From contig JADGHD010000002.1 in NCBI GenBank assembly GCA_019689615.1, positions 1-35,978 on the forward strand: a stretch of 35,978 bases of DNA, written 5' to 3'. A program made the position numbers and the translations under genes. The DNA comes from Frankia sp. (GTDB lineage: Bacteria; Actinomycetota; Actinomycetes; Frankiales; Frankiaceae). Every line of letters begins with the position of its first letter. Positions within the stretch are counted from its first letter, which is position 1. Below the pieces are notes generated by a model. That model had not been told where the DNA came from. It did not search any database and was given only the letters and a program-made list of their open reading frames with translations. Positions 15,245-31,869 of this stretch are shown here, piece after piece.

Positions 15245-16444
15245 TCAGGCCGCGATGCCGGCCCCCGAGGTGACGAACGGGAGATGGTGCGCGCCGCGGA
15301 CGTTCGAGACGACCGGCATGTCGGCCCGGTCCGGGTCGGCGATGTAGTCCGGGAAGCGGTTGAGGACCTCCTGCAGCGCGATCCTCAGCTCCAGCCGGGC
15401 GAGGTGGGCCCCGAGGCAGCGGTGGATGCCGAAGCCGAAGAACAGGGTCGACGGCTCGTCCCGGCGGTCCATGTTGAACACGTCGGGCTCCTCGTAGACC
15501 CGCTCGTCGCGCAGCGCCGAGCCGGTGAGCAGCATGACCCGCTCGCCGGCCGGGATGGTGACGCCGTGCAGCTCGACGTCCCGGGTGGTGGTGCGGCCCT
15601 GCAGGTGGGACGGCGCGTCGTAGCGCAGGGTCTCGCCGGCCGCCCGGTCGTACAGGGTCGGGTCGGCCAGCAGCCTGCGCCGCTGCTCCGGGAACCTCGT
15701 CAGCGCCATCAGCCCGTTCGGGATGGCCTTGGCGACGGTCTCGTGGCCGGCGACGCCGAGCTCGAGGAACCTGAAGGCGATCTCCTGGTCCGACATCCGC
15801 CGGGTGGTGACGCCGTCCTCGTCGTCGATGACCTCGGTCTTGATCAGCAGGCTGATCGGGTCGTCCTTGGGTTCCTTGCGCCGCTCGGCGATCAGCGACT
15901 GGTACAGCTCAAGCAGGCCGATGTTCGCGTTGACGAATTCCTCTTCCGACCGTGGGCCGTTGCCCCGGTTGAGCATCGCGTCGGCGGTCTTGTTGACGAA
16001 CGCGCGGTGCTCCTCCGGGATGCCGAGCAGCTCGCTGATCACGTCGAGCGGGAGGCGGACGGCGAACTCCTGAACGACGTCGAACTCCTCGGCGCCGACG
16101 AACTGGTCGAGCAGCTCGGCGGCCTTGCCGCGGATGTAGGGCTCGAGCTTCATCATCGACCGCGGCGAGAACACCTTGCTGACGATCTTGCGGTGCCAGC
16201 GGTGCTCGGGCGGGTCCTTGAGGATGAGCATCGGCTGCCCGGCCTCGTGGCCCTCGATGGTCACGCCGCCCGCGCTGGAGAACGTCTGCCAGTCGTTGTG
16301 CGCGGCCAGCACGTCGGCGTGCCGGGAAATGGCCCAGAACTTCAGGTCGGCGTTGTGGAAGACCGGCGCCTCGTCTCTTAACTGGCGGTAGACCGGATAG
16401 GGGTTGCGAAAGGTGTCCGGGTCGAACGGGTTGTACTCGACCAT
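15245..16444 (-). CDS. Cytochrome P450
   Basis: Heme-binding signature FFGFGIHRCLGAHLARLELRIAL; I-helix AGHETVAKAI; ATG at 16444. Confidence 0.95.
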   Translation of the reverse strand: MVEYNPFDPDTFRNPYPVYRQLRDEAPVFHNADLKFWAISRHADVLAAHNDWQTFSSAGGVTIEGHEAGQPMLILKDPPEHRWHRKIVSKVFSPRSMMKLEPYIRGKAAELLDQFVGAEEFDVVQEFAVRLPLDVISELLGIPEEHRAFVNKTADAMLNRGNGPRSEEEFVNANIGLLELYQSLIAERRKEPKDDPISLLIKTEVIDDEDGVTTRRMSDQEIAFRFLELGVAGHETVAKAIPNGLMALTRFPEQRRRLLADPTLYDRAAGETLRYDAPSHLQGRTTTRDVELHGVTIPAGERVMLLTGSALRDERVYEEPDVFNMDRRDEPSTLFFGFGIHRCLGAHLARLELRIALQEVLNRFPDYIADPDRADMPVVSNVRGAHHLPFVTSGAGIAA

Positions 16445-16489
16445 CGCCCCTCCTCGTGAGCGCGCCGTGATCGCAGTTCAGCCGTCGAA

Positions 16490-16497
16490 GATTTTAT
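16490..16497 (-). promoter_or_regulatory. Putative -10 element of the P450 promoter (TATAAAAT on the minus strand)
   Basis: Isolated AT-rich segment gaatAATGTATAAAATC about 50 nt upstream of the P450 ATG. Confidence 0.4.
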
Positions 16498-16565
16498 ACA
16501 TTATTCACGGTGCGCGTGCGAGGCGGACGCAGGGTGCCGTTCGGCCCTGCGCGAGGGGACGATGT

Positions 16566-17267
16566 TCAGTGCCGGTGGTCCGGCAGTGACCGTAGGACGG
16601 CGTCGATCCGGCCCGCCACCTCGTCGGGAGTGCCGGAGCCGTCGATGGTCCGCAGGATGCCCCTGGCGGCGTAGTACGCCCGCAGCGGGGCGGTCCGCTC
16701 GGCGAAGACCTTCAGCCGGCGCCGCGCGGTCTCCTCGTCGTCGTCGAGGCGGCTCTCGTCGCGCGACCGCCGAGCGATCCGGGCCAGGACCGTGGACTCG
16801 TCGACATCGAGGTCGAGCACGACGTCGAGCGCGCAGCCGGCCGCCGCGAACCGGGCGTCGAACGCCTCGGCCTGGGCCAGGGTACGCGGGAACCCGTCCA
16901 GCAGGAAGCCGGAGCACACGTCGGGCACCGGCGTCACGGCCGCCTCCGCGACCGCGGTGCCGGTGCCGGCGGCCCGGGAGCCGGTCCCGGCGGCTGCCAC
17001 GACGGTGCCCGCGGGGACGTGATCGAGGACCGCTGCGGCGCGGGCACCGAACAGCCGGCTGGCGACGAGGTCCAGCACGAGGTCGTCGGGGACCAGCTCG
17101 CCGGCCCGGACGAAGGACTCGGCGCGGCGGCCGAGCGGGGTGCCGGCAGCGATCTCGGTGTCCAGCAGTCGACCGGTGGAGATCGCTGGAATTCCGTAAC
17201 GGGAGCTGATCCGGGCGGCCTGGGTGCCTTTACCTGATCCCGGTGGACCGAGAAGCACGACTCTCAC
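16566..17267 (-). CDS. Atypical adenylate kinase-like nucleotide kinase
   Basis: P-loop VRVVLLGPPGSGKGTQAARISSRYGIPAISTGRLL and GFLLDGFPRTLAQAEAFD; short LID; 40-50 aa low-complexity insertion before GFLLDGFPRT. Confidence 0.85.
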   Translation of the reverse strand: MRVVLLGPPGSGKGTQAARISSRYGIPAISTGRLLDTEIAAGTPLGRRAESFVRAGELVPDDLVLDLVASRLFGARAAAVLDHVPAGTVVAAAGTGSRAAGTGTAVAEAAVTPVPDVCSGFLLDGFPRTLAQAEAFDARFAAAGCALDVVLDLDVDESTVLARIARRSRDESRLDDDEETARRRLKVFAERTAPLRAYYAARGILRTIDGSGTPDEVAGRIDAVLRSLPDHRH

Positions 17268-17663
17268 CGAACGAACGGTACCCGGCACCAAACCCCCAAA
17301 AGCTGGACGAAGTTGTAGAAAATCCGACCCCTCGCCGGAGAACGAGACAGGGATCACCCGCACCCCCCTGGGAGCCATGCCCGGCCAGGGGACGGCGCGC
17401 AGCCTATCGGTCGCGCTCACAGCGCGTCCACTCCGACGGCCGGAAGGTCAGGACCACACCACGGCAACGACGCCGTACGCCGCGATCATTCCCTCCGGGC
17501 CGTGCGCCGGGGACGCGTGGCGAAGGCCACCGCCGCGCGAGATGACGGCGATTTGTCCCGAAAAGAGCCTTTTCTTATCTGGCCCTTCCCCTCGGCCACC
17601 GGCCCTCGGCGACGTCGCCCGCGGGGAACGTCACACCCGCCGCTGGCGTCAGCAGCCCCGCCG

Positions 17664-19106
<1,443 letters not shown>

Positions 19107-19270
19107 GCCACTCCTGTCACGTTGGGTCCAGGCCGGGCTGCCGCGGGCGCCCGCGCGGCGGCGGACGGGGCGCCTCGGTCGGTCAGCCGGTGGAGGTGTC
19201 GAACGTTCGTACCGTGCCTGGTAGGGCGTGGGGCGGCAGGCGGGGCCGGCCGGCCCGTGGGGGCGAGCGC

Positions 19271-23833
<4,563 letters not shown>

Positions 23834-24123
23834 CCGGAGGTGTCCTGTCCGTCTTCAGGGCCTGAACGGGTGCGGACGACGCTGTCCGGGGATGCGATGA
23901 CCGCGGCACGGTTGAGCGGAGCGCGCCTCGCTGGTGGGCGCGGCTAGCGAGGACCGCCCGCGGTCAAACCCTCCAACGAGTGTGCCATGCGCCGGGCCGT
24001 TTCGCTGAGATCATCAATGTCCGGGAAGTCACAGGAATATGACGCTTGTGTTCCGACGCCCGATCCCGTATGTGGCGACGGCGGCCCGGGCGGTCCCGGC
24101 GCCCGCGGTCGGCGGCGGCCCGG

Positions 24124-24852
24124 TCAGCTCAGCGAGGTGTCGACCAGCATCCCGACCAGGAAGGTGGCGCCGGCCGCGAGGCCGCCGAGCAGTAGCTGGC
24201 GCAGCCCGCTGAACAGCGGCGAGCGCCCGGTGAACCGGCTGACCAGCGCGCCGACCCCGAACAGCCCGGCGGCGGCGAGCCCGGCGGACAGCGCGAACGT
24301 CCGCGTGCCCGCCAGGTAGGGCAGCACCGGGACCAGAGCGCCGACCGCGAACGCGGCGAACGACGAGCCGGCGGCCACCAGCGGGCGGGGCAGCTGACCC
24401 GGGGTGACTCCCAGCTCCTCCTGGCTGTGCACGGCGAGCGCGACTTCGGGGTCACCGGACAGCTGCTCGGCCACGGCCGCGGCCAGGTCGTGCTCCACGC
24501 CCTTGTGCTCGTAGAACTCGACCAGCTCGGCCCGCTCGGCGGCCGGGTGGTCGCGCAGCGCCCGCCGCTCGACCTCGATCTCGGCCTGGAACGCCTCGTT
24601 CTGGGCGCGCACCGACGTGTACTCGCCGGTCGCCATCGACAGCGCCCCGGAGGCGAGGCCGGCCAGGCCGGCCAGCACCACGGTCGACCGGGAAGCCTGC
24701 CCGCCGGCGAACCCGCTGAGCAGGGCAACGTTGCTGACCAGCCCGTCCATCACCCCGAACACGGCCGGCCGCAGCCAGCCGCCGGAGAGGTCCCGGTGGT
24801 GGCGGTGCCAGCGGGCCCCGTCAGGCGGCCGGACGTCAGCTGTCGTGGTCAC
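24124..24852 (-). CDS. VIT1/CCC1-family transporter
   Basis: WLRPAVFGVMDGLVSNVALLSGFAGG...LASGALSMATGEYTSVRAQNE typical of VIT/CCC1. Confidence 0.9.
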   Translation of the reverse strand: MTTTADVRPPDGARWHRHHRDLSGGWLRPAVFGVMDGLVSNVALLSGFAGGQASRSTVVLAGLAGLASGALSMATGEYTSVRAQNEAFQAEIEVERRALRDHPAAERAELVEFYEHKGVEHDLAAAVAEQLSGDPEVALAVHSQEELGVTPGQLPRPLVAAGSSFAAFAVGALVPVLPYLAGTRTFALSAGLAAAGLFGVGALVSRFTGRSPLFSGLRQLLLGGLAAGATFLVGMLVDTSLS

Positions 24853-24913
24853 CGCCTCAGCCTAGGCCGACGGGGCCAGTGCCCCCAAATCGTCCGGTCG
24901 GGGCACCAGCGGG

Positions 24914-25975
24914 TCAGGAGCCGGCCGACGGGCCGCCCGCCGGCTCGCCGGGACCGGCCGGGCCGTCAGCCCTGGCCGCGCCGCCCAGCCGCGCCTCGTC
25001 GTCTGGTTGGGTGCCCGCGGCGGCTGGTCTCGCCTCGACGGCCACCGCCCCGGCGGGGGCGGCGTCGTCGGCCCCGCCGCTGGCCGCGGCCTGGGCGCCC
25101 GGCTGGCCGGGCGGCGCCGCGGCCGAACCATCGCCCTCGCCGTCCCGGCCGGCGCCGGCGGACGCGGCCGTGACGTCGGGGTCGACCGGCCGGCGCACCA
25201 GCACCAGCATGGCCAGGCCGCCGAGGAAGACCAGGATCGACACCCAGACGTTGACCCGCAGGCCGAGCACGTGCTCGGCGGTGTCGACCCGCAGCAGCTC
25301 GATCCACACCCGGCCGGCGGTGTACAGCATGATGTAGAGCGCGAACAGCCGGCCCCGCCCGAGCCGGCGCCGCCGGTCGATCGCCAGCAGGACGGCGGCC
25401 ACGCCCAGGCACCACAGCGACTCGTACAGGAACGTCGGGTGGAACGTGGGCTCGTTGACGTAGTCCCGCGGCCGGTGCTCCGGGGAGATCTCCAGCGCCC
25501 ACGGCAGGTCGGTCGGCCGGCCGAACAGCTCCTGGTTGAACCAGTTGCCCCAGCGGCCGATGGCCTGGGCGATCGCGAGCCCCGGCGCGATCGCGTCGGC
25601 GAACAGCAGGAACGGGATGCCGCGGCGGCGGGTGGCGATCCAGCAGCCGAGCGCGCCGCCGGCGATCGCGCCCCAGACCGCGAGCCCGCCCTCCCAGACC
25701 TTCAGCGCGTCCAGCGGGTGGCCGTTCTCACCGAAGTAGCCGGCGGGCGTGCTGACCACGTGGTAGAGCCGGGCGCCGACGATGCCGAACAGCACGGCCC
25801 ACACCGCGATGTCGCTGGCGTGCTGGGCGGCGATCCCGCGGGCCGCCAGCCGGCGGGCGGTCAGCCAGGTCGCGACGACGATCCCCAAGATGATCATCAA
25901 CGCGTAGGCGCGCAGCGGCAGCGGGCCGAGATGGACCACGCCACGGGACGGGCTCGGGATCGCCGCGAGAGTCAC
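24914..25975 (-). CDS. lgt: Prolipoprotein diacylglyceryl transferase
   Basis: GRWGNWFNQELFGRPTDLPWALEI and PTFLYESLWCLGVAAVLL; upstream of trp genes on the same strand; low-complexity Ala/Gly-rich C-terminal tail. Confidence 0.95.
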   Translation of the reverse strand: MTLAAIPSPSRGVVHLGPLPLRAYALMIILGIVVATWLTARRLAARGIAAQHASDIAVWAVLFGIVGARLYHVVSTPAGYFGENGHPLDALKVWEGGLAVWGAIAGGALGCWIATRRRGIPFLLFADAIAPGLAIAQAIGRWGNWFNQELFGRPTDLPWALEISPEHRPRDYVNEPTFHPTFLYESLWCLGVAAVLLAIDRRRRLGRGRLFALYIMLYTAGRVWIELLRVDTAEHVLGLRVNVWVSILVFLGGLAMLVLVRRPVDPDVTAASAGAGRDGEGDGSAAAPPGQPGAQAAASGGADDAAPAGAVAVEARPAAAGTQPDDEARLGGAARADGPAGPGEPAGGPSAGS

Positions 25976-26113
25976 GCCCCGAGGCTATCCCGCGGCGCGG
26001 ACGGCCGCGTGAGGCGGATCAGCCATCCGGGTTGATGGCCCGGGCGTGACGGTGCGCTGGCGGCCCGTGATCGGCCAAGGCCTTCCGGGCTCGGGCCAGC
26101 GGGGGCGTGCCGG

Positions 26114-26992
26114 TCAGGCACTGGCGCGCACCGGGCGGCGGACGCCGGCCGCGAGGTCGGCGGCAAGCTCGCGCAGCCCGGCGAGGGCCGCCTCGTCGCC
26201 CGCGCCGGAGCGCACGGCCGCCAGCAGCCGGGCGACCAGCGCGGAGCCGACGATGACGCCGTCGGCGAAGCCGGCGACGGTCGCCGCCTGCTCCCCGTCG
26301 CGCACGCCGAGGCCGACGGCGACCGGCAGGTCGGTGGCCTGCCGGACGCGACGGACGAGGCCCGCGGCCGCAGCGCCGACCGACTCACGGGCGCCGGTGA
26401 CGCCCATCAGCGAGGCGGCGTAGACGAAGCCGCTGGCGATCGAGGTGACCAGCCGGATCCTGGCGTCGGTCGAGCTCGGCGCGACCAGGAACACCGAGTC
26501 CAGGCCGTGCTTGTCGGCCGCGGCCAGCCAGGGTGCTGCCTCCTCCGGCGGCAGGTCCGGCGTGATCGTGCCGGCGCCGCCCGCGGCGGCCAGGTCAGCG
26601 GCGAAGCGCTCCACGCCGTACCGCTCGACCGGGTTCCAGTACGTCATCACCAGCGCCGGCGCGCCGGTCTCGGCCACCGCCTCGACCGTGCGCAGCACGT
26701 CGGCGGTGGTGACGCCGCCGCGCAGCGCCGCGTCGGCCGCGTCCTGGATGACCGGGCCGTCCATGGTCGGGTCGCTGTAGGGCAGGCCGACCTCGACGAT
26801 GTCGACGCCCGCCGCGACCATCGTCCGCATCGCCTCGATCCCGGTGGGCACGGTCGGGAACCCGGCCGGCAGGTAGCCGATCAGGGCCGCCCGGCCCTCG
26901 GCCCGCGCCTGGGCGAAGACCTCCGCGATCCGCCCCCTGGCCGCGCTCACCGCCTGGCCCGCCTGCTGCTGTGCCTGGTCCACCTGTTCCAC
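26114..26992 (-). CDS. trpA: Tryptophan synthase alpha chain
   Basis: ALIGYLPAGFPTVPTGIEAMRTMVAAGVDIVEVGLPYSDPTMDGPVIQDAADAALRGGV; GTG start at 26992. Confidence 0.96.
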   Translation of the reverse strand: MEQVDQAQQQAGQAVSAARGRIAEVFAQARAEGRAALIGYLPAGFPTVPTGIEAMRTMVAAGVDIVEVGLPYSDPTMDGPVIQDAADAALRGGVTTADVLRTVEAVAETGAPALVMTYWNPVERYGVERFAADLAAAGGAGTITPDLPPEEAAPWLAAADKHGLDSVFLVAPSSTDARIRLVTSIASGFVYAASLMGVTGARESVGAAAAGLVRRVRQATDLPVAVGLGVRDGEQAATVAGFADGVIVGSALVARLLAAVRSGAGDEAALAGLRELAADLAAGVRRPVRASA

Positions 26993-27167
26993 CCGCTGTC
27001 CGTCTCCTGGCCGGCGCCGGCCGTCTGCCTTGCTGTCCGGGCCGTCGGGGAGCCCGGGTGATGTGTCGGGACTGTGTCGGCGACGTGTCCGGACCGGTGC
27101 GTTGTGACCTGGCCGACACATTCCGCCGGCCGGCCGTCGGCGTGCCGCCGGTGGCCGCGCCGGTCGG

Positions 27168-28451
27168 TCAGGCGTCGCCGCCCTCGTCGAGCAGGCCGAA
27201 CCACCTGGCGGCGGTGTCGACGTCCTTGTCGCCCCGCCCCGAGCAGTTGACGACGACCGTCGCGTCCGGGCCGAGCTCGCGGGCGACCTCGAACGCGCCG
27301 GCGAAGGCGTGCGCGCTCTCGATCGCGACCAGGATCCCCTCCGCCCGGGCGACCAGGGACAGCGCGGCCATCGCCGCCCGGTCGTCGACCACCCGGTAGG
27401 TCGCCCGGCCGGTCTCATGCAGCCAGGCGTGCTCCGGGCCGACGCCCGGGTAGTCCAGGCCGGCGGAGATCGAGTGCGAGGTCAGGGTCTGCCCGTCGGC
27501 GTCCTGCAGGAAATACGAGCGCATGCCGTGCAGCACGCCGGACGAGCCGCCGGCGACCGCGGCGGCGTGCCTGCCGGTGGCCAGCCCGTCACCGCCGGCC
27601 TCGCAGCCGATGAGGGCGACCGAGGTGTCCGGGATGAACGGGTGGAAGATGCCCATCGCGTTCGAGCCGCCGCCGACGCAGGCGACGACCGCGTCCGGCA
27701 GCCGGCCGGTCAGCTCCTGCACCTGCTGACGGGCCTCGACGCCGATGACCCGCTGGAAGTCGCGGACCAGCATCGGGAACGGGTGCGGGCCCATCACCGA
27801 GCCGATGCAGTAGTGGGTGCGCTCGACCGTGGCCACCCAGTCGCGCAGCGCCTCGTTGATCGCGTCCTTGAGGGTGCGGCTGCCGGAGCGGACCGGGACC
27901 ACCTCGGCGCCGAGCAGCCGCATCCGGGCCACGTTCAGCGCCTGCCGGCGGGTGTCCTCCTCGCCCATGTAGACGACGCACTCCAGGCCGAGCAGCGCGC
28001 AGGCGGTGGCGGTGGCGACGCCGTGCTGGCCGGCGCCGGTCTCCGCGATCACCCGGGTCTTGCCCATCCGCCTGGTCAGCAGGCACTGGCCGAGGACGTT
28101 GTTGATCTTGTGGGAGCCGGTGTGCGCCAGGTCCTCGCGCTTGAGCAGCAGCCGGGCGCCACCGATCTCCTCGGTGAGCCGGCTGGCGTCGGTGAGCGGG
28201 GTCGGCCGGCCGGCGTAGCTGGAGAGCAGCCCGTCGAGCTCGGCGATGAACGCCGGGTCGCGGCGGGCCTCGTCGTAGGCGGCCGTGAGCTCGTCGAGCG
28301 CGGCGACCAGAGCCTCCGGGACGAACCGGCCGCCGAACGGGCCGAAGTGCCCGAGCGCGTCCGGCACGCTCGCCCACGCGCCGGCGTCCGAGATGTCGGT
28401 GGACGGCGGCGGGGCGGCGATGCCGGCGGATCCGGCGCTACGTGGGCTCAC
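27168..28451 (-). CDS. trpB: Tryptophan synthase beta chain
   Basis: [45 protein letters not shown] and [16 protein letters not shown]. Confidence 0.98.
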   Translation of the reverse strand: MSPRSAGSAGIAAPPPSTDISDAGAWASVPDALGHFGPFGGRFVPEALVAALDELTAAYDEARRDPAFIAELDGLLSSYAGRPTPLTDASRLTEEIGGARLLLKREDLAHTGSHKINNVLGQCLLTRRMGKTRVIAETGAGQHGVATATACALLGLECVVYMGEEDTRRQALNVARMRLLGAEVVPVRSGSRTLKDAINEALRDWVATVERTHYCIGSVMGPHPFPMLVRDFQRVIGVEARQQVQELTGRLPDAVVACVGGGSNAMGIFHPFIPDTSVALIGCEAGGDGLATGRHAAAVAGGSSGVLHGMRSYFLQDADGQTLTSHSISAGLDYPGVGPEHAWLHETGRATYRVVDDRAAMAALSLVARAEGILVAIESAHAFAGAFEVARELGPDATVVVNCSGRGDKDVDTAARWFGLLDEGGDA

Positions 28452-28492
28452 GCGTCCGACTCTAGCGGCGCCGGGCGAGGCCCTCCGGCGCC

Positions 28493-28541
28493 GGCGGCCG
28501 GGCGCCCGGCCGCCAGCGAGGACCGCCCGGCCGGCTGGCGG
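28493..28541 (-). other. Two overlapping inverted repeats between trpC and trpB
   Basis: Perfect 22-bp palindrome GGCGGCCGGGCGCCCGGCCGCC (28493-28514) and CCGCCAGC (28510-28517)/GCTGGCGG (28534-28541) sharing nt 28510-28514. Confidence 0.65.
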
Positions 28542-28550
28542 CGGGACGGC

Positions 28551-29357
28551 TCAGCGGCCGACCTTGGTCGCCGGGTGGGCGCCGGCGGCGACCAGGTCGG
28601 CGACCGTCTGGCGGGGGTTGGGGCCGCTGACCGCTGCCTCGCCGACCAGCACGGCGTCGGCGCCGGCCTCGGCGTAGGAGAGCAGGTCGTGCGGGCCGCG
28701 GATGCCGGACTCGGCGACCTTGAGCACGCCCGGCGGCACCAGGGGCGCGAGCCGGGCGAATGTCTCCCGCTTGACCTCGAGGGTCTTCAGGTCGCGGGCG
28801 TTCACGCCGAGCAGCTTGGCCCCGGCCTCGAGCGCGCGCTCGGTCTCCTCCTCGTTGTGCACCTCGACGAGCGCGGTCATCCCGAGCGACTCGGTCCGCT
28901 CCAGCAGGCCGACGAGGCGCGGCTGGTCGAGCGCGGCGACGATCAGCAGCACGATGTCGGCGCCGTGCGCGCGGGCCTCCCAGACCTGGTATGGCGAGAT
29001 GACGAAGTCCTTGCGCAGGACGGGGACGTCGACGGCGAGCCGGACGGCGTCGAGGTCGGCCAGCGAGCCGCCGAACCGGCGCCCCTCGGTGAGCACGCTG
29101 ACGGCGGCCGCGCCGGCGGCCTCGTAGATCCCGGCGAGCCTGCCCGGCTCGGGGATGGCGGCGAGCTCCCCCTTGGACGGGCTGCGCCGCTTCACCTCGG
29201 CGATCACCGCCACCCGCCGGGCGCGCAGCACCGCCAGCGCGTCGCGCGGGTCCGGAGCCCGTCTCGCGTGCTGTTTGACCACGTCAAGCGGGGTACGGGA
29301 CTCGCGTTCGGCCAGATCGATGCGGACACCGGCGATGATCTCGTCGAGGACGTTCAC
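28551..29357 (-). CDS. trpC: Indole-3-glycerol phosphate synthase
   Basis: [24 protein letters not shown]...[20 protein letters not shown]...[14 protein letters not shown]. Confidence 0.96.
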   Translation of the reverse strand: MNVLDEIIAGVRIDLAERESRTPLDVVKQHARRAPDPRDALAVLRARRVAVIAEVKRRSPSKGELAAIPEPGRLAGIYEAAGAAAVSVLTEGRRFGGSLADLDAVRLAVDVPVLRKDFVISPYQVWEARAHGADIVLLIVAALDQPRLVGLLERTESLGMTALVEVHNEEETERALEAGAKLLGVNARDLKTLEVKRETFARLAPLVPPGVLKVAESGIRGPHDLLSYAEAGADAVLVGEAAVSGPNPRQTVADLVAAGAHPATKVGR

Positions 29358-29674
29358 AGCCCGGCTCCGGTGGCTGTCGCTGCCATGGCGCCGATGGTAG
29401 GCCCCCGGACGAAGGCCGTCCGCGCACCCCCGGGACCGCGCCAGCCCTATGACGGACGGTAGTTGCCCGGAAATTGTCCTGACCAGGGAGTTTCTGGGTG
29501 CGCGCCGCCCGGGGCGCCTGTGGCACGGCAGGTTCTGGCCGATGGACACGCAGCGTCGTTGTCTCGTCGTTGCCCGGTCGGGCCCTTCTGGTACGCCATG
29601 CGACCGCCCGGACACGCGCCGCAGCAGGGTGGGGCCGCGCCGGGCCGGCCGGCGCACCGGGCCGCTGCCGCCGG

Positions 29675-30358
29675 TCAGGCCGTCGGGTCGTCGCCGCGTT
29701 CGAGGGCGTCCCAGGTGTCGACCGGGCGGGCGGCCCTGGTCTGGTACCGGCCGGCCATGCCGGGCCAGCGCCGGCCGAGGGCCACCGTGAGCGCCCCGGC
29801 GGCGGCGAGCACCAGCCCGCCCAGCGCCGCGGCGACGGGCGCGCCGGTCAGCGACGCTCCCCCGGCCAGCCGGGCGTCGCCGCTCGGCGACAGCGCCGCC
29901 ACGTCGTCGGCGCCGAGCGTGGCCGCAGCCGGGTCGACGACCACCCGCAGCGCGAGCACCAGCAGGCCGGCCCCGGCGGCCGCGGCGAGCAGGCCGACCA
30001 GCCGGCGGGCGGTCCCCCGGGTCGCCAGCACCGCGACCGCCGCCGCGAGCCCCAGCAGGGCCAGCGCCGTCACCCCCGCGCTGACGTCGCCACCGGTCAG
30101 CTCCACCCGGACGACGCCGGTCAGCACCCCGTCAGCGGTCGCGCTCGCGGTCGCGCCGTCGTAGGCCTCGGCCCGGGTCCAGGTCGCCGCGTTGGCGAAC
30201 AGCGCGAGCGCGGCGCCCACGACGCAGGCCGCCACGGCCACCGCGAGCCCGGACCGGCCCGTCAGCGCCCGGGCCACCCCGCGGCTGGGCCGCGCGGCGC
30301 CGGTCGGGCCGGCCGGCGGACCGCAGCGCTGCCCCTGGGTGCCCGACGGGGTCGTCAC
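29675..30358 (-). CDS. Tryptophan-region conserved membrane protein (TIGR02234-like)
   Basis: Four predicted TM segments; starts with GTGA overlapping the trpE stop; located between trpE and trpC. Confidence 0.75.
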   Translation of the reverse strand: MTTPSGTQGQRCGPPAGPTGAARPSRGVARALTGRSGLAVAVAACVVGAALALFANAATWTRAEAYDGATASATADGVLTGVVRVELTGGDVSAGVTALALLGLAAAVAVLATRGTARRLVGLLAAAAGAGLLVLALRVVVDPAAATLGADDVAALSPSGDARLAGGASLTGAPVAAALGGLVLAAAGALTVALGRRWPGMAGRYQTRAARPVDTWDALERGDDPTA

Positions 30359-31869
30359 GACGGCGGCCGCAGCGTCTCGGCGATCTCGATCGCCCGCAGG
30401 ACCGCCGCCGCCTTCGTCCGGCACTCCCGGTCCTCCGCCTTCGGGTTCGAGTCGGCGACGATGCCGGCGCCGGCCTGCACGTACGCCCGGCCGTCGCGGA
30501 CCAGCGCGGTGCGGATCGCGATCGCGGTGTCCAGGTCCCCGCCGAAGTCGAGGTAGCCGACGACGCCGCCGTACAGGCCGCGCCGCGTCGGCTCCAGCTC
30601 GTCGATGACCTCCATCGCCCGGACCTTGGGCGCACCGGACAGCGTCCCGGCCGGGAATGTCGCGGCGAGCACGTCGACGGCGCTGTGGCCGGGGGCGACC
30701 TGGCCGGTGACGGTCGAGACGATGTGCATGATGTGCGAGTACCGCTCGATCGCGGCGAACTCGACGACCCGGACGGTGCCCGGCACGCACACCCGGCCGA
30801 GGTCGTTGCGCACCAGGTCGACGAGCATCACGTGCTCGGCGCGTTCCTTCGGGTCGGCCAGCAGCTGCGCCGCCAGCTCCGCGTCCTCCTCCGGCGTCTG
30901 CCCGCGGGGGCGGCTGCCGGCGATCGGGTGCAGCAGCGCCCGGTCCCCGGTGACCTTGACATGCGCCTCCGGCGACGTGCCGACGACGTCGAAGTCGGCG
31001 AACCGCAGCAGGTACATGTACGGGCTGGGGTTGGAGGCGCGCAGCACCCGGTAGATGTCGAGCGGGTCGGCGGTCGTCGGCCGCTCGAACCGCTGCGAGA
31101 CGACGATCTGGAAGCACTCCCCGGCCCGGATCTCCTCGATCGCCCGCTCGACGGCCTGCTCGTAGCGGCCGGGCGGCATCGCCGAGACGAACTCCTCAAC
31201 CCGCGTCGGCGGGACGGGCCCCGTGGCCGCGATCGTCGGCTCGGTCCACTTGGCCAAATCCGCGGTCATCAGGTCGAGCCGGCTGACCGCGTCGTCGTAT
31301 GCCTCGTCGAGCTCGGCCGGGCCGCGGCCCCCGGTGAGCACGTTGGCGACCAGCAGGCACGAGCCGTCGGCGTGGTCGAGCACGGCCAGGTCGGTGCACA
31401 GCAGCAGCCGCAGCTCGGGGGTGTGCAGGTCGTCGACGGCTGACTCGGGCAGCCGCTCGATCCGCCGGACGATGTCGTAGGACAGGTAGCCGACCAGGCC
31501 GCCCATCAGCGGGGGCATCCCCGGCAGCCGGGGGGCGCGCAGCGTGCGCTCGACCTCGCGCAGCACCGCCAGCGGGTCGCCGCCGGTCGGCAGCCCGGGC
31601 GGCAGGGTGCCGTCGGTCCACCGGGCCTGGCCGTCGGCCTCGGTGAGGGTGGCGGCGGCCCGGATGCCGACGAACGAGTACTGCGAGCGCATCCCGTTGT
31701 GCTCGGCCGACTCCAGCAGGAACGTGCCGGGGCCGCCGGCGAGCTTGCGGTACACCCCGACCGGGGTCTCCCCGTCGGCCAGCAGCCGGCGGGTCACCGG
31801 CACCACCTGGTACTCGGCGGCGAGCGCGCGGAACTCGTCGCGGCTCGGGAAGAGCTCACCGGTCGTCAT
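30355..31869 (-). CDS. trpE: Anthranilate synthase component I
   Basis: [108 protein letters not shown]. Confidence 0.97.
   Translation of the reverse strand: MTTGELFPSRDEFRALAAEYQVVPVTRRLLADGETPVGVYRKLAGGPGTFLLESAEHNGMRSQYSFVGIRAAATLTEADGQARWTDGTLPPGLPTGGDPLAVLREVERTLRAPRLPGMPPLMGGLVGYLSYDIVRRIERLPESAVDDLHTPELRLLLCTDLAVLDHADGSCLLVANVLTGGRGPAELDEAYDDAVSRLDLMTADLAKWTEPTIAATGPVPPTRVEEFVSAMPPGRYEQAVERAIEEIRAGECFQIVVSQRFERPTTADPLDIYRVLRASNPSPYMYLLRFADFDVVGTSPEAHVKVTGDRALLHPIAGSRPRGQTPEEDAELAAQLLADPKERAEHVMLVDLVRNDLGRVCVPGTVRVVEFAAIERYSHIMHIVSTVTGQVAPGHSAVDVLAATFPAGTLSGAPKVRAMEVIDELEPTRRGLYGGVVGYLDFGGDLDTAIAIRTALVRDGRAYVQAGAGIVADSNPKAEDRECRTKAAAVLRAIEIAETLRPPS

Noticed and set aside
12737-16381. 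1214-aa plus-strand ORF opposite the PI-PLC-like and P450 genes
   Set aside because: Antisense open frame of biased composition; no recognisable domains.
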